This document shows, one piece after another, positions 35,233-47,399 of a stretch of DNA of 64,000 bases. The notes below the pieces were generated by a model. It did not search any database. It was not told the DNA's origin and saw only the letters and a program-made list of their open reading frames with translations. The position numbers and the translations under genes are program-made. Every line of letters starts with the position of its first letter. Positions within the stretch are counted from its first letter, which is position 1. The stretch is from Protonemura montana (taxonomy: Eukaryota > Arthropoda > Insecta > Plecoptera > Nemouridae), in the NCBI GenBank assembly GCA_947568835.1, contig OX387603.1, positions 22,902,651 to 22,966,650 on the forward strand, written 5' to 3'.

Positions 35233-36406
35233 ACATACGGAGAAAAAAATCCATGATGGATCTTTACACTGTGGATCGAATTTCAATCAGTTCGCGTTAA
35301 GAAACGTGAAACGGTTATAAAATTAGCATGCGTTTTTTCGCTGTAATATTGAAGAAAAAAAAACTTGTATCCATGAACTTATCAACAAATTTAAAATCAC
35401 CCGCTGTTTGATCAATTAGATACAAAATAACTGCGCCAGTGTTCCTGCTAGGCATTTTTTATGTTTTTTCCTCTGCTGGGAGGTAGTTTCCTGCACCTGT
35501 ACCGGAATATCCGGCATTGATGACCCCGGCACTCTGATATGTTTAGCGTGCGAAGACCACTACTGTCGATACCAGATTGTTTTCATTTCCCATGTCATTC
35601 AATATTGACGCGGTTTAATTGATTTATTCATCAGCCAAGGTAGAACGTGCGTGCTGACCAGTCTTCATTATAGCTGCAACACGGAATCGCCAATATTTAT
35701 TCATTTATTTCAATTCCAGTTGTAGCAAAACCAATCGACTGCCGACGTATTCACAGGATCAATGAAGTTAATAATAGGTGCTACCCGCGTTTTAAATAAC
35801 TTTTGCATATGAAATATTCACGAAAGGAATGAGAAAGTATTGTGTATTTTGAGTGTTTTCTTTTTTTTGTTAGCAAAAATATGGTATGCGTGGTTTGACA
35901 GTGTATCATTATATATGATACGGTATGATTCAATTGTTTGATTGGATTTGGTTTGGTAATTATCTGTATAAGTGTTGGATTTTTTGGATTTGCTGTACAA
36001 AATTAGTTCAATTAAACAGGAATACACTTTAACTACAGGTACACATTACAAAAATTTCAAATTATATATTTTCAAAATACTAAATTTTGATACCAAATAA
36101 CGGGATGTGCCAAATCAATTTCACATACAAGGGTACAGAATAATCTTACTACCCGTCTGTTTTATCGCGTTCAGTTGGTTTCTGGAACTATTTGTGAATC
36201 ATATAATGAACGCTTGTTATAAAAAAATTTCAACAATCTTGGACTTGTATCGAACTTGTGCGAACTTGTGCTTCTAGCCAAACGCCTGCAAACCACAGAA
36301 GTAATGAGACTTTAACGCAAAAACCAATCCATTTTATCAATTTGTAGTGTTTATTACTTTTAGGCTTTACAATTCCTGGGAATATAAATAATTTTTAATT
36401 TAAGCC
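35233..36406. other. AT-rich non-coding stretch
   Basis: No gene or repeat is recognised. A stretch near 35830-36010 is rich in GATTTG/GGTTTG-like units on the plus strand. Confidence 0.5.
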
Positions 36407-36443
36407 CCTGGACGCTGCCCGCAGAGCAAACTCGGCGTCTCCG
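36407..36443 (+). repeat. Dispersed ~38-bp repeat, copy 2
   Basis: It reads CCTGGACGCTGCCCGCAGAG and then CAAACTCGGCGTCTCC, with a few changes from copy 1. Confidence 0.75.
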
Positions 36444-36611
36444 ATAGTATGTTTGAAACTATTATTTGTAGCACAGGGTTTAGTTTATTTTCTAGAGGTT
36501 AAACTTTTTTTTTGCGTTTATGCTAAGTTTATAAAGAATAACTGACTTTAAATTGACCGAGGGTTATATAACTAATTCAATACTACTTTAAGATGAAGTC
36601 AGTTAGAATCT

Positions 36612-36649
36612 CCTAGACGCAGCCCGCAGAGCAAACCTGGCTCCTCCAC
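36612..36649 (+). repeat. Dispersed ~38-bp repeat, copy 3
   Basis: It reads CCTAGACGCAGCCCGCAGAG and then CAAACCTGGCTCCTCCAC, two changes from copy 1. It lies 205 bp from copy 2 in the same orientation. Confidence 0.8.
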
Positions 36650-39600
36650 GGACAGCACTTCGAGATTTTGGTTAAATTCATTGCGTTAGTATATTATATC
36701 TTAAAAGCAAGGACCTTATAACCCATAAAGGATTGCGTTTCTATTTCTAACAGGACGTGTTGCTCTGGCAGTTGGCTTAGAAAGCTTACAATGGAAATCT
36801 GATTATTAAGACGTTTGTTATTCGCGGCTCGTATCGCATCTGGGACAACTTTCTCCCTCTGGCGGGACGCTTTGTTGTTGCAGTTGGTTGTACTGGGTGC
36901 GGGGTGCGGCACGAGCATCACAGAGTCTTCTGGCATACCAATTATTCAAACGAGAAGATGTTGAAACCAGGAATAGAACTTTACTCTCAAACGATTTATA
37001 TTATATTAAAATAAATCTTTTGAAGTTATATATCGGTACAAGAAAAACACAACGTATCCATGTTTGAGAGACTTTAAGAGCGAGGATTAATGAAGAGTGG
37101 CCCCGAGGGGCACTTGTTCATCTAAAGACGCTAAAAACTTTGATCTTACTTTTTCGACCATGCTCATCAACGCTGTTGCAGGTCGCAGCGATTAATGAAA
37201 AGTCTTCTTAACGTTAGTGCGCCGAATGACGGGGCAAACGGTACATTGTCTAGGTACACAGTCGCACGGAGGGTTCCTTCGCCGTATAATACCTACATCA
37301 TGCACATTTGCATGTTGGAGGTATTTTTATGACCTCAAATATTTATGAACTTTACCGTTGTTTTCATTTGATTAATGTCCGCGAGCAAAGCAACATGCTT
37401 GGATTCACAGACTTGGTTTAACTTTTCAATTCAAGTTATGCAAATGTACATTTTCTGTGGTGTGAGTCGGCACCGGGGACTTTATATACTCATATATAGA
37501 TTTGGTTTTAATTGCTTCGCCATAATATGGTATTATATCAAGGAAACATTGCAAGTAAACGAAATGAAAATTAACTCTTGAAATACAAATTATAATTTAA
37601 AAATAATCAACGTTGTTCGAACGGTTTCGGATACATTTGAATCAGAATGATTGTTTTGTCAGTGTCATCTAATGATCTCATCGCACAGTCTTTGACTGTT
37701 GAACTCACGGGTGAGCACCCGTTAGCTCCGGTTTCAAGCTGAAAGGTTAAAGGTAGCACTGGTGTTATCTAAAAGGGATTTAATGCGAGAAAATGCAAAT
37801 CTAAGTAATTGCTTCGCGACTGTTGTTAGACAGCTTAATCTACTCGGCTCACATATGGCGTCGCATCCTGTGACTCCAAAATCATTTCCTCACGACAGCG
37901 ATCCTGACACGACGAACCGGGGGGGGGGGGGGGGGGGGGGGGGTGAAAAACAAGTTACAGCTCGTGTGAAAACGCGCGATATTTCCGCGCGCTAAACAAT
38001 TGCACCTGATTAATTCCATTGGCTCGACAAATTAGGCGCGATCGATGAATACCAGACTAACGAATGGAATAATCGCGCGGAATGTGCTCTGCGAATCGCA
38101 TCCAAAATGCCAATGAATGGCGCCGCTTTCGGGATGAAAAGCGCTGGGCATCATGTCGACGAGGGTGCATAGGAAATCTGCAATCGCCGGTCGCGCGAAT
38201 TTGCGTACATGATGATCACTCCGCACCTCCCGAACCGGTGCGGGGGTTGGTAGCAAACTTCGCACATGCCCTGGTCCCACGCGTTTAATTAAGCGCACAT
38301 TGTGTTGGCCATCCTGTCAGCAGAGGTCAAAGGTAAATAATTATAAAGCGTGTATTAATTCATACTCTCGCGAATATAATTTTATACGTATCTGTGCACA
38401 ATATGTACGAGCTATAAGTAACTTGATCCGTGGTGGGATGTAGTGTTATTTGATTTATTATTAACTAAGGTGTAGAGCGTGGGATCAAATGGTATCAAAG
38501 ATGCCATCGCACAGGCAAATAATCGTGTGTCGTGATTTGTGCTTGGTTCTGAAACGCGTTTGTTAATTAATTTTGCGACGCTATGATCCGCGTCGAGCTC
38601 GTTTGGTGTGATCTCGTGTGGGACGTCCGATCAGTGCTCAGTAATGCCGAGAAAGTGATGTTGGTCGTTTCACCTTCAAGGCCATATCCGCAAGTAGACA
38701 TAGACTTGAGTTCAAAATCAAGCGGGAGCTATTGCGTTAAAAACTGGTGGTCATGACATTTAAAATCTAAGGTTTCTTTTTGGAAATCCTGCTTTTGTCG
38801 ATGTACCGAACATCTTGAAGCTTCTTGTAGCCCGAAACTCAAGTCCATTCACGCTAATTATACAGATCCTTGCTAGAAATTTGCATTCGGTATTAGTTTG
38901 GAATGAATTATCTTCTCTCAACCTAAATGCCAGCAGTGTTGACTTGCATTCTTGCAGAATTGGAAGGTTGAGTTAGGTGTGCAGTTAGTGCTGATGTTTC
39001 TGCATAATGTTGAAGCATTGAGTGAGAATGCGAAGTATGTTCAACGTCATGTACCCAACGAATTTAATTATAACTGTTGTCAGACTTTTATTACGATAGA
39101 CAGCTTGGAACAAGCTAATGTTGAGCAGATGTGAGTCAACGTAATAAATGTTCTAGGCTAAATATAGAAAATACTTGATTTTTTCAGACCCCCCAAGAAA
39201 CAGACTTTTAAGGATTTGGACCAAATATGTTTTAATTGGAGGAATATGAAGCCTTGAGGTAGCAAATATCTTCAAAACTTACTTTCTTCTAGCAGGAGCA
39301 GCAGATATTTGCTTCCAAATAGATTTTCTTTCTTAAACTAGAACGGGTTCTGTTATATTTATCTATTACAAAACAAACAGAAAGTACAAGCAATTTGTAT
39401 CGAGATTTTGTTCAGATTTTTTTATGACCTAAGGACTAAAATTGTTTGAGGCTTTATTGTCACTGGGAATTGTTTCGAATACGTTGCTTTGGAAACAAAA
39501 CGCCCACCCAGGTTTTTTTTCTCGATGCTATTCAAAATAATGGTCCCAAAATGTATCAACTTTATCAAAATATACACGATGCTCTCATCCATTGTCTCAA

Positions 39601-39679
39601 ATCTTACCCGAGGGCATTTTCGAGCGGTTAGCAAACATTCTGCTAACGAACGACAAAAAGTCCCTAAAGCTTCACTCAC
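36650..39679. other. Non-coding stretch
   Basis: This contains the 25-bp G tract at 37919-37943. The GC-rich patch at 38050-38290 has open frames on both strands but no motif. Confidence 0.5.
37919..37943 (+). repeat. Poly-G tract, 25 bp
   Basis: An uninterrupted run of 25 G, the longest G run on the plus strand. Confidence 0.95.
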
Positions 39680-39731
39680 CAAAGCGCCGAAATAATTTTC
39701 CTCCAGCTCCATTTCACAGAAGCGCAACGGA
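39680..39731 (-). CDS. Candidate coding exon (minus strand), unrecognised
   Basis: On the minus strand an acceptor (TTCAGTGCTCAG, with an alternative CAG giving start 39738) leads to a segment reading PLRFCEMELEENYFGAL. It ends in phase 0 at a near-consensus donor, TTG|GTGAGTGAAG. The reading looks protein-like and the splice sites are good. It lies upstream, in sense, of the LDLa gene and could be one of its missing 5' exons, but the phases of the two (0 out, 1 in) require at least one more exon between them. No family is recognised. Confidence 0.33.
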
Positions 39732-40969
39732 CTGAGCACTGAACAATGAATGCGAAATAGACCAGCAATGATGAATGTGCACGGTGATCAACTGTAGCTG
39801 CTCCCTCAGGATATTATGCAATTGCGCCCGTTCCTTTCTTGTCATAAAGAACGCCCCGACTCTCATTTCCCATCGATATTATTGGTTTGCGTTGATTGAC
39901 GTTCCAAGCCAGCTATCTGGGCGGCCGTTCGCTCTCCTTACAGAACGTAATGTATTATATTCTCGGACAGTTGATAAGCCATGTTTCATTTTCGATGGGT
40001 TGGTCTTCGATGGGCAAGAGAACAACAAAACATAGATCATCTTGTACGTGGGTGCCCGGCGAGAGAGTGGGGTGACACGTGTATACGGGGCAATCATTCG
40101 AAATGGGGTTAGACGAAATGTGAGGATATGAAACACTTTGTAGGACACATGTGGTTGCGTATATTTATCTAGTATTCGTGCACGCACTAGAAAAATATAA
40201 CTCCATCTCTGGACTTAAGACTGAATTTTGGTGCCAGCTTATTTAGCCGCCAGTTAAATTCTCTTTCCAGCTTTATGAAGTTCTGTTTGTTAAATTGAGA
40301 AAATCACGAACCGTTCTCGAAGACTTCTCTTGTATTGTTACAATCTACATTTCATCATCGTTGAACTAGTTTTTATTTTCTTAGTCCCTGGAATCGTTAT
40401 GCGTATTTATTTGTCGACTCCTTGCTGCTTCTGCATGCATAATGTGCACTCCCATTAAGTGTCATTATTTATTATCAAAGGACCACATAAGTCTCATTAA
40501 ATAGTAATGATGTCACATCTTTGATGGTGCGTTCTCGCTGAAATCCAGTCATGTCGTAGTCAGTCACATCTGAGATATTAATGCTTCTCGATTGTAGCAA
40601 TATTTCCAGATGGCGACGATCTTAAATCTAATTTTCTTCAAAAAACGTAGTCGTAATTATAACCTTCGCCGATCAGCGATTAGCAAGTTTCCTGAATTTT
40701 GAATCGTCAATTAGCTAGAAGACCTTTCACACGTTGCTTGAAGGAATTTCCAGTTAAACTTTTCATTCGGTTCACAAATCCTTTTTTTTAACTAGGTATT
40801 TATTATTTCTTAAAACAGCGCTAAGTTTTTTTTTAAGGGCGGCAGAATCAGATACGCACATGACGCGCTCCAGATGATTTTTATTACTAAAATTTCGTTG
40901 AAACGTTGAGATTAGTGTTAATAAATATGTTTAAAACGCATAAAAGTGATAAAATTATTTTCGATCACT

Positions 40970-41005
40970 CCTAAACGCAGCACGCTGAGCATACTTGGCT
41001 TATCA
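40970..41005 (+). repeat. Dispersed repeat, divergent copy 4
   Basis: It reads CCTAAACGCAGCACGCTGAG and then CATACTTGGCTTATC. It aligns to copies 1-3 along the first 30 bases and is the most diverged copy. Confidence 0.55.
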
Positions 41006-41140
41006 TAGAAATTTAGTTCGACTTGTCACAAAAATGCGTGTCTATTTCAAGAATATTTTGAATTCATTGTAAAACATCATACTAAAGAAAGATATTACAC
41101 AATCGTAAAAAAAAAAAACGCCCTACGCCCTTTTCGATAA

Positions 41141-41178
41141 CCTGAACGCAACCCGCAGAACAAACTCGGCACCTCCAT
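41141..41178 (+). repeat. Dispersed ~38-bp repeat, copy 5
   Basis: It reads CCTGAACGCAACCCGCAGAA and then CAAACTCGGCACCTCCAT, in the same orientation as copies 1-4. Confidence 0.75.
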
Positions 41179-42977
41179 CTCATAAAGCAAAAATGTGATT
41201 GATCAAAAAGTCGGTGGCTATTGGCACAATACAGAATTGTTTGAATGTTTGCACAAAACATTCGTCAAGCACCACACTCGACGCACTTTCAATGAGTCGC
41301 TCTGTCAACGGGTCTCGAACGGGACCGAATCTCGTCCAAGCAAATTACTTTTTTCTGTTCTCTTGATTTGCGGGTGGGGTTGGGATTTGCTGTGTACGTC
41401 ACTTATATCCCCATCCCCCTCTTCCTCTCTCTTCGGAAACTACATTTCAAGCTGCAATCAAGCTTGCCTTGTGCCTGTACGCTAGCGGAATAATTCATAT
41501 AGAACTAACTCTTTGACACATCTTTCTTGTTATATCTATGTAATTTAAAGAGCCATGGTCTCTTCTTAAACTCACACTTTTCTGGTGCTCCATTAAAGAT
41601 TGTCAAAGCACTTTTAAACCAATCAGACACTCGCTAAACAGTTTGAAGTGAAATGCACCGGAAATGATTCCCATAAAACGGCCGGTCCGATTCTCGCTGA
41701 CCTGCCACAAATCAGATGGCCGTGGCTGGTGTGCGACAGTCAAGTGTCCTTCGCCACCCGCCGCCCGTTACGTATTTACGATCAATCGCCACCCCGCGGG
41801 AAAACTCGTTGATCCATATTCAGTCACGCGAAACAAATAATGTAATAGCTTCTGTATTCAAGGGGGCCGTATACAATGTACGCTATCCACGAGCTCCTAA
41901 AGAAAGTTGGGCGTGCTCCCCATTTTAATGCGTCGTGCAAAGACGTGACTGCCTGTTCGATGCTACGAAAAAAAAAAAAAGTTTCAGGGATCTTTAGATA
42001 TTTTTAAAGTAGAATTACCGACTATCCGGAATATGAAGTAGGTTAACATACAAAACACATAACACCCAAGAAATTCCTTATGTATTTCTATAAAAAAAAA
42101 AAAACATCGCATTGTACCTTTTAGATCTATCACATAAAATACGTATAATTAAATTGTCGTACGTATAGAGTTCTTCTTCCATTTGAGTTTCATGTCTTGG
42201 CAATAAAGAGGATAAAGGTTCGCCTGAATAATGTTACGGCCCGCGCGTTTTGCCAGGGATACTCGATCGAGAGACTATACGACCAGGGCACCACGACTCG
42301 GTGACTCAACTTTCCAACTTTCTGACTGCTTTCTTGTGCACTTTTTGGGGGTTTGCGCCGTAGACAAGGCGATGAAGAGCCAGACAGGCGGGCTCCCGTG
42401 TGGCGAACAGGTTCCAGCGGCCCGCCAGGCCCCCACCCCTCCCCAAAAACTACCCCCGAACGTGTCCTCCTACATCCCTTGTCGCCCCTATCGCCCATAC
42501 TCGACCCGGCCGCCGCCAAAACTAGCCAGATAGGAGCGACGCACCTACTTTTGAATTTGGTTGGCACATGAATTAAGGAAATCTCACCTTGAGGAAAACG
42601 TTGCTCTTTAAGTAGTCAGGTATAATTGGTAGTTGTCAAGGGTTATGTGTCGGTAAAATCAACGGAGAACTTGGTAATCGAATTCAATTTCATTCAGAGT
42701 GATTGACCAATTAATAAATAGCGCTACCGAAAAGGTTTATATCAGAGATACTTCGGTCATAGCTTGCGCAATTTATGTCTGTCTGGCTCATTTATGGCCT
42801 AGAATTTCAAGCATTCAGAGCACAGATTACGATGTAAAAAATAGTGGAAGATTTTCTAAATATCTGTAAGCTCCCCGGCTTTTCAGAAAAGTGCCAATAG
42901 AAAAAAAACCAAGGCACCTAGCATTGAATTCGAGTTAAGTATCTGGCCGTAATACCACTATAGCTGATCAGAAAACT

Positions 42978-43013
42978 CAAATTTCGATTCTTATCGTTCG
43001 ATAAGAAAATTTG
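42978..43013. repeat. Inverted repeat, 9-bp core with 2-base loop
   Basis: TTCTTATCG and CGATAAGAA are separated by TT. CAAATT and AATTTG extend the stem on the outside with an asymmetric bulge. Confidence 0.85.
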
Positions 43014-46000
43014 TTAGCTTCGAATTACCGATCGAGCGCCCTGAAAAGCTCCGAGCGAAAGCTCCGAGCGCTCCGAGCAACTTTCCAGAGATTTTTTTGT
43101 CCCGCACAGTTGCCATCGCAACGGGACGCCGTGAGTTGATGTATTGACAACCCGTGCGCTGCTTAACCACCGCCAGCGAATTTATCCCACTGCCTTCCTT
43201 GTCTCGAGATCGACATCTTTATTATGAGATCTGGGGCTAGCTGCTCTACGAGCGGCTGACTTACACACCCGTCGGCCACCATGTTAGCTTGTACAACGTT
43301 CACATAACTTCTCGGTGTCATTAGGGAAAGTGTTTAGTAAGCCATTACTCAAGTTTTGTACTCCACTGCGCACTTGACGCACAATCGTGCCGCCGAAAGT
43401 ATGTGTGGGAATGCGTGGAAAGAATCGTGGAAATCGCTGATATTTCTCATACTGGTATACAGCTTGCCCTCCGACAATGTTTGTATTTTAGCATATGAAA
43501 TCTGAGTGATTATTTACATTATCTCAGGTAAGGACACAAATTTAAGACATAATTACGCTAATATTGCTTCCGTTTCAGAACCTGGTTAGGTTTTCTGGAA
43601 ACATGTTATCAGTGGAAATGTTTGTTTTGTTTTCCGTTCTTGTCATTTTATGCCTTCCATGTTCATTAGAAAGCCATCTGCCTAATGACGTAACGCGATA
43701 ACACGTTTCCAACCAAATTAACGATAAGATAAAAGAGGAGTTTTCGAGCTAATAACCTTAGGATACAATATCAAGTCTCCTGTTAGCGTTTTACATCAAA
43801 GGGGTTTAACCACGAAAACCCCAAAAACGATTATTTGTAAGGATAAAAAATCACAGGCCAGATTCTCTACCTTTTCATTCAAGCCTTAACCTCCATGTAG
43901 GTAAACAACGTATTAATTAACATTTTAGGAGAACATATCTGTATAACAACATTTTTTTTCAAAAAGATATTTTCTTATCCTATCAGCACCGTGTTGACTT
44001 TTCATAGAAACTTGTTCCTAAAGGCTGTCTTGTTATTGCCGCTCGTAACGTTTACAATGTTTCAATTTTCCCCGCACGTTCGCGTTACATGGCGACAAAG
44101 ACTAGAGGCATTGAGCTTGGCTTTTCATCATCGTCGAGTTGACGTTCCAATTTGTCTCAGTGCTGCGTTGCTCGGGGCAGCATTGCCATGGAAATCAAGC
44201 AAGTGCCGGTGGGCAAGGAGACTACCGAATGAGATTGCATTTGCACGGCGCCCTCCTGAGCTGCCATGTTGTAATAGTGATACAATCTTCGAGTGGTTGC
44301 AAAAGAAGCGATTCTAAATTTTCTTCGTCTCATTGCGCGAGTTTGTGTACCGATCATGTCGGAATTTTGTCCAGAATTTTATAACGGACAAACTCGTTCG
44401 TGTTATTTGGTGCTTTCAAAGTACCGAATCGTGTTGAAAATCGTAAAAGCGTTTTGAAATCAACAAAACTGGTACATGATTGAAAATTTATTTGTTTGAC
44501 TTCAGTATTTAGTTGCTACTGTATACAGTTGTTGCCACTGACCAATAAGAATTGACGGCTATAATTTACAAAGCAGTTGAATTGGGAATGGTTGGTTCTT
44601 CAAAATCTTGCATCTTGCATCTTGCATGAGTGTGATAACAATCTTCATTACTCCCAGAAATTTAGTTCAGTTTTTGAACGATAGTTAGAAGGTTTGGTAA
44701 TTACCTATGAAGATAGAGTTTGTCTTCAAAGAGGCGTCATAGGTGCTCGTGTAGAAGATTGAGATAAAGCTGATCCTTGCCTTGGTGAGAGGCGTTAGGG
44801 GACCACAGAGATCGGTGCTATATGTTAATTAAACTGTTTGAAATTAACTATTTGCTAGAAAATAAGGCTCGGGGAACTTGTATGTCTGCATCGTTAATAA
44901 ACCCTTCCGGGGATAATTCTATTTTGCTCCAATAATAATTAATTTAGAGTACTCTTTTGAAGTTAATTGAAATACCTGTAAGCCATTTTATAACTCCACT
45001 GGCGGAAACACTTTATGTTTCTTGGTAAACTTTCCAGTTAACTTAATTAAAATGATGGACATTTAAGGAATTTAATTTCGAAAAAAGTATGTGGTATACA
45101 TATATTTATGTTTGTGTTCTCTCTGCTGTGACAGTTGAGGATTCAAGCAAGAGAGTCAAACACATAAATCAACTAGCTAAATTACTTACACACCTCTTTT
45201 ATGTCTTTCATAATATCATACGAATTACGTTGACGTCACATGGTAAAACTATGATACAGTACTATATATATATATGATTGGAGGATTACTTTAATCATAC
45301 AGTGTGAATAGTAACAGGAAATCATCGATTTTTCTTGTTCATTGGTAATTTTTCATTTCAAATTGAACATTAGAGCAGACTTAATATTGTGTTGCTGCTA
45401 ATTTGTGGCGGATAAAACACCTAGTTTATTTATCGTCGGCTTCATTAAATTTCTTTCAGTAACTTGATTTTTTTTTTGACGATAATATATGCGGTTCGAA
45501 TAGAGTAACAACGACTCAAAGCAAAACCGATACGTGTCTTGGAGTGAGCGATTATACGCCCGCACCGAACGCGGTGGCGAATGCAAACCACTTGTTAGAA
45601 ACGCGCCTGGCTAAAAATAGCTCACCGTCCGCAGTCCTTTGCAACTGCACTTAGCTACATGCATGCAGCTAGGCGCACTTTTCTTGCTACCGCCCGTCTC
45701 ATTACCAACTCTAATCTAATAGACATGCACACACAACGTAAGGCTAGAGCTCGGTTAACCTATTTTGCGAGGTTGATCACGATACCGGCCGATATTGTTG
45801 TAATAGACGATATCGATTTCATTGTGTTAAGTTAAGTATTTTTCGCAGGCTTTGCAGCCGAGTTCAACCCCTGAAGTGCAGTGGTGACACAGTGGCGTAA
45901 AATAAAATCTTTATTTTCTTCAGCATTAAGAAATGTATCAAGTCAAAAGTTTTTTGATTGCAGATAGTGATTAGATATTGTTGAACAATGAGTGAAGTGA

Positions 46001-46817
46001 ATACCGAGAAGTCATATTTTTGTAATCTATTTCCGTTATTGTCGTTCACTTGTCTGCTGTTTCTCTGCAAGAACGGAACTAGGATCTGAATTAAGGGACA
46101 AGACTTATCCACCGCCATTCTTGAGAAGTTGTTTCATTCCGTTTCTGCTTTCGGTTCAAATCGATAACATATTTAGTATTAACAAGGTCTAAAATAACAT
46201 GCTCTATTAGCTAAAAATGTTGCTTGTCAATAGACATTCCGTTTAGATTCCAAAAAATAATTTCAAATCTCTGTTATACTCAATTGCACCTCTTATCAAT
46301 GCACAAGGAAGCGTTTTTCACATTCCATTTTTACCGACTCCGCGTCTCTCAAATCCCGCATGTTTCAAAAGTCCACACTCTCTAATGCCCATGTTCCATT
46401 ATGAAGGCAAACAAGAAAAACACACCACAATGAAATACAAATAAAATAGTTTCTCCAGAGACCCGTGCGCTAATGGTTTATAGCCTTTGCAGACGAAGGT
46501 ATATACAGAGAATACTTTCCAGACTTTCTTTCCGACTATGCGTGAATTGCAAGCCACGTTCTTTGAGACTAACATACATTGCTATGTGCCTATGCTGATT
46601 TAGAGAAGAAAGCCGTTACTAAAAAAGTTCCACCCTTATTTGGCAAAGTTCATATTATAGTGATGCGAAATGTTGTCGACGTAAATTTCCCGACGCTACT
46701 ATGGAAACGATTCAAGATGTCAGTGAACCCCATTTCGAGAGGGGGGCTAGACAGGCACGAGTGGCGTACCCGATTTTGACTTCCCTGGACGCGAGGCCAA
46801 AGTATGGTATGGCGGAA
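43014..46817. other. Non-coding stretch
   Basis: No gene is recognised. It holds a three-copy TCTTGCA tandem at 44606-44627, repeated CTCCGAGC near 43048-43079 and a GTCCCG...CGGGAC hairpin near 43100. Confidence 0.5.
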
Positions 46818-46830
46818 GGGGGGGGGGGGG
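46818..46830 (+). repeat. Poly-G tract, 13 bp
   Basis: Thirteen G at the left edge of the GC-rich island. Confidence 0.9.
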
Positions 46831-46839
46831 AGCGGACTG

Positions 46840-47270
46840 GGGCTGGCTGGGCCTGGGCGCGGGTTTTTGTGTGTAAGCCGATTGGTTTTGGTTGTTTTTT
46901 TGGAGTGGCACCGGGAGGGTGATAGGGGGGGGGGGGGGTGAAAGTTACGTCTGTGTGGCGTGAGGCAACTGGGTCATTCAAGGTCAATATCCGTCCGCCG
47001 CGCGCGGAGACTGGCGTGGAACGGGACGTTTTGGGGAGTTTTGCCAGCAGCCCGTCGCCAGCCCGGCGCCGCTCTATCTGTCGAGGTAGAAACGACGCCA
47101 ATCGCCGCGACGCCGACGCCGCCACCGTGGCCGTCGCCATTCGCCGTCGCGGTGTACACATTTTCTGTTTGGTCGCGATATTTTCGAACGGTTTGGACAA
47201 GTGTAGCTGTGGTGGCGACGGTCCTGGCTCTCTTGGTCGGCGGCCTCGTGAAAGGGGTGCATCGCTAGGA
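46840..47270. promoter_or_regulatory. GC/CpG-rich island, candidate promoter or first exon
   Basis: About 430 bp are strongly CpG-rich between AT-rich flanks. Every frame gives long ORFs: minus 46712-47200 (162 codons), plus 46938-47387 (149 codons) and plus 46960-47268 (102 codons), the last ending in a possible membrane segment (SVAVVATVLALLVGGLV). None has a recognisable domain, and long ORFs in several frames at once are expected in CpG-rich DNA. A promoter or 5' exon is the best guess. A second G tract (46925-46938) lies within it. Confidence 0.35.
46925..46938 (+). repeat. Poly-G tract, 14 bp
   Basis: Fourteen G within the GC-rich island. Confidence 0.9.
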
Positions 47271-47399
47271 ACAAAGTCGACATCCTGCTATCACGTTCAT
47301 GGTGCATACCAATTATCATCTGGATTCTGCACTTTCCGTCTCACGGAAACGCTATCGACAGATGAATGTAAATTATTCCTCTTCTGAGAGAACCTCTTC

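Larger units (their letters stand above)
39732..42977. other. Non-coding stretch
   Basis: This contains dispersed repeat copies at 40970 and 41141. ORFs at 42190-42571 overlap on both strands in a GC-rich patch without motifs. Confidence 0.5.

Noticed and set aside
46712-47200. 162-codon minus-strand ORF as a gene
   Set aside because: It lies in a CpG island where several frames on both strands are open; Pro/Arg/Ala bias and no domain.
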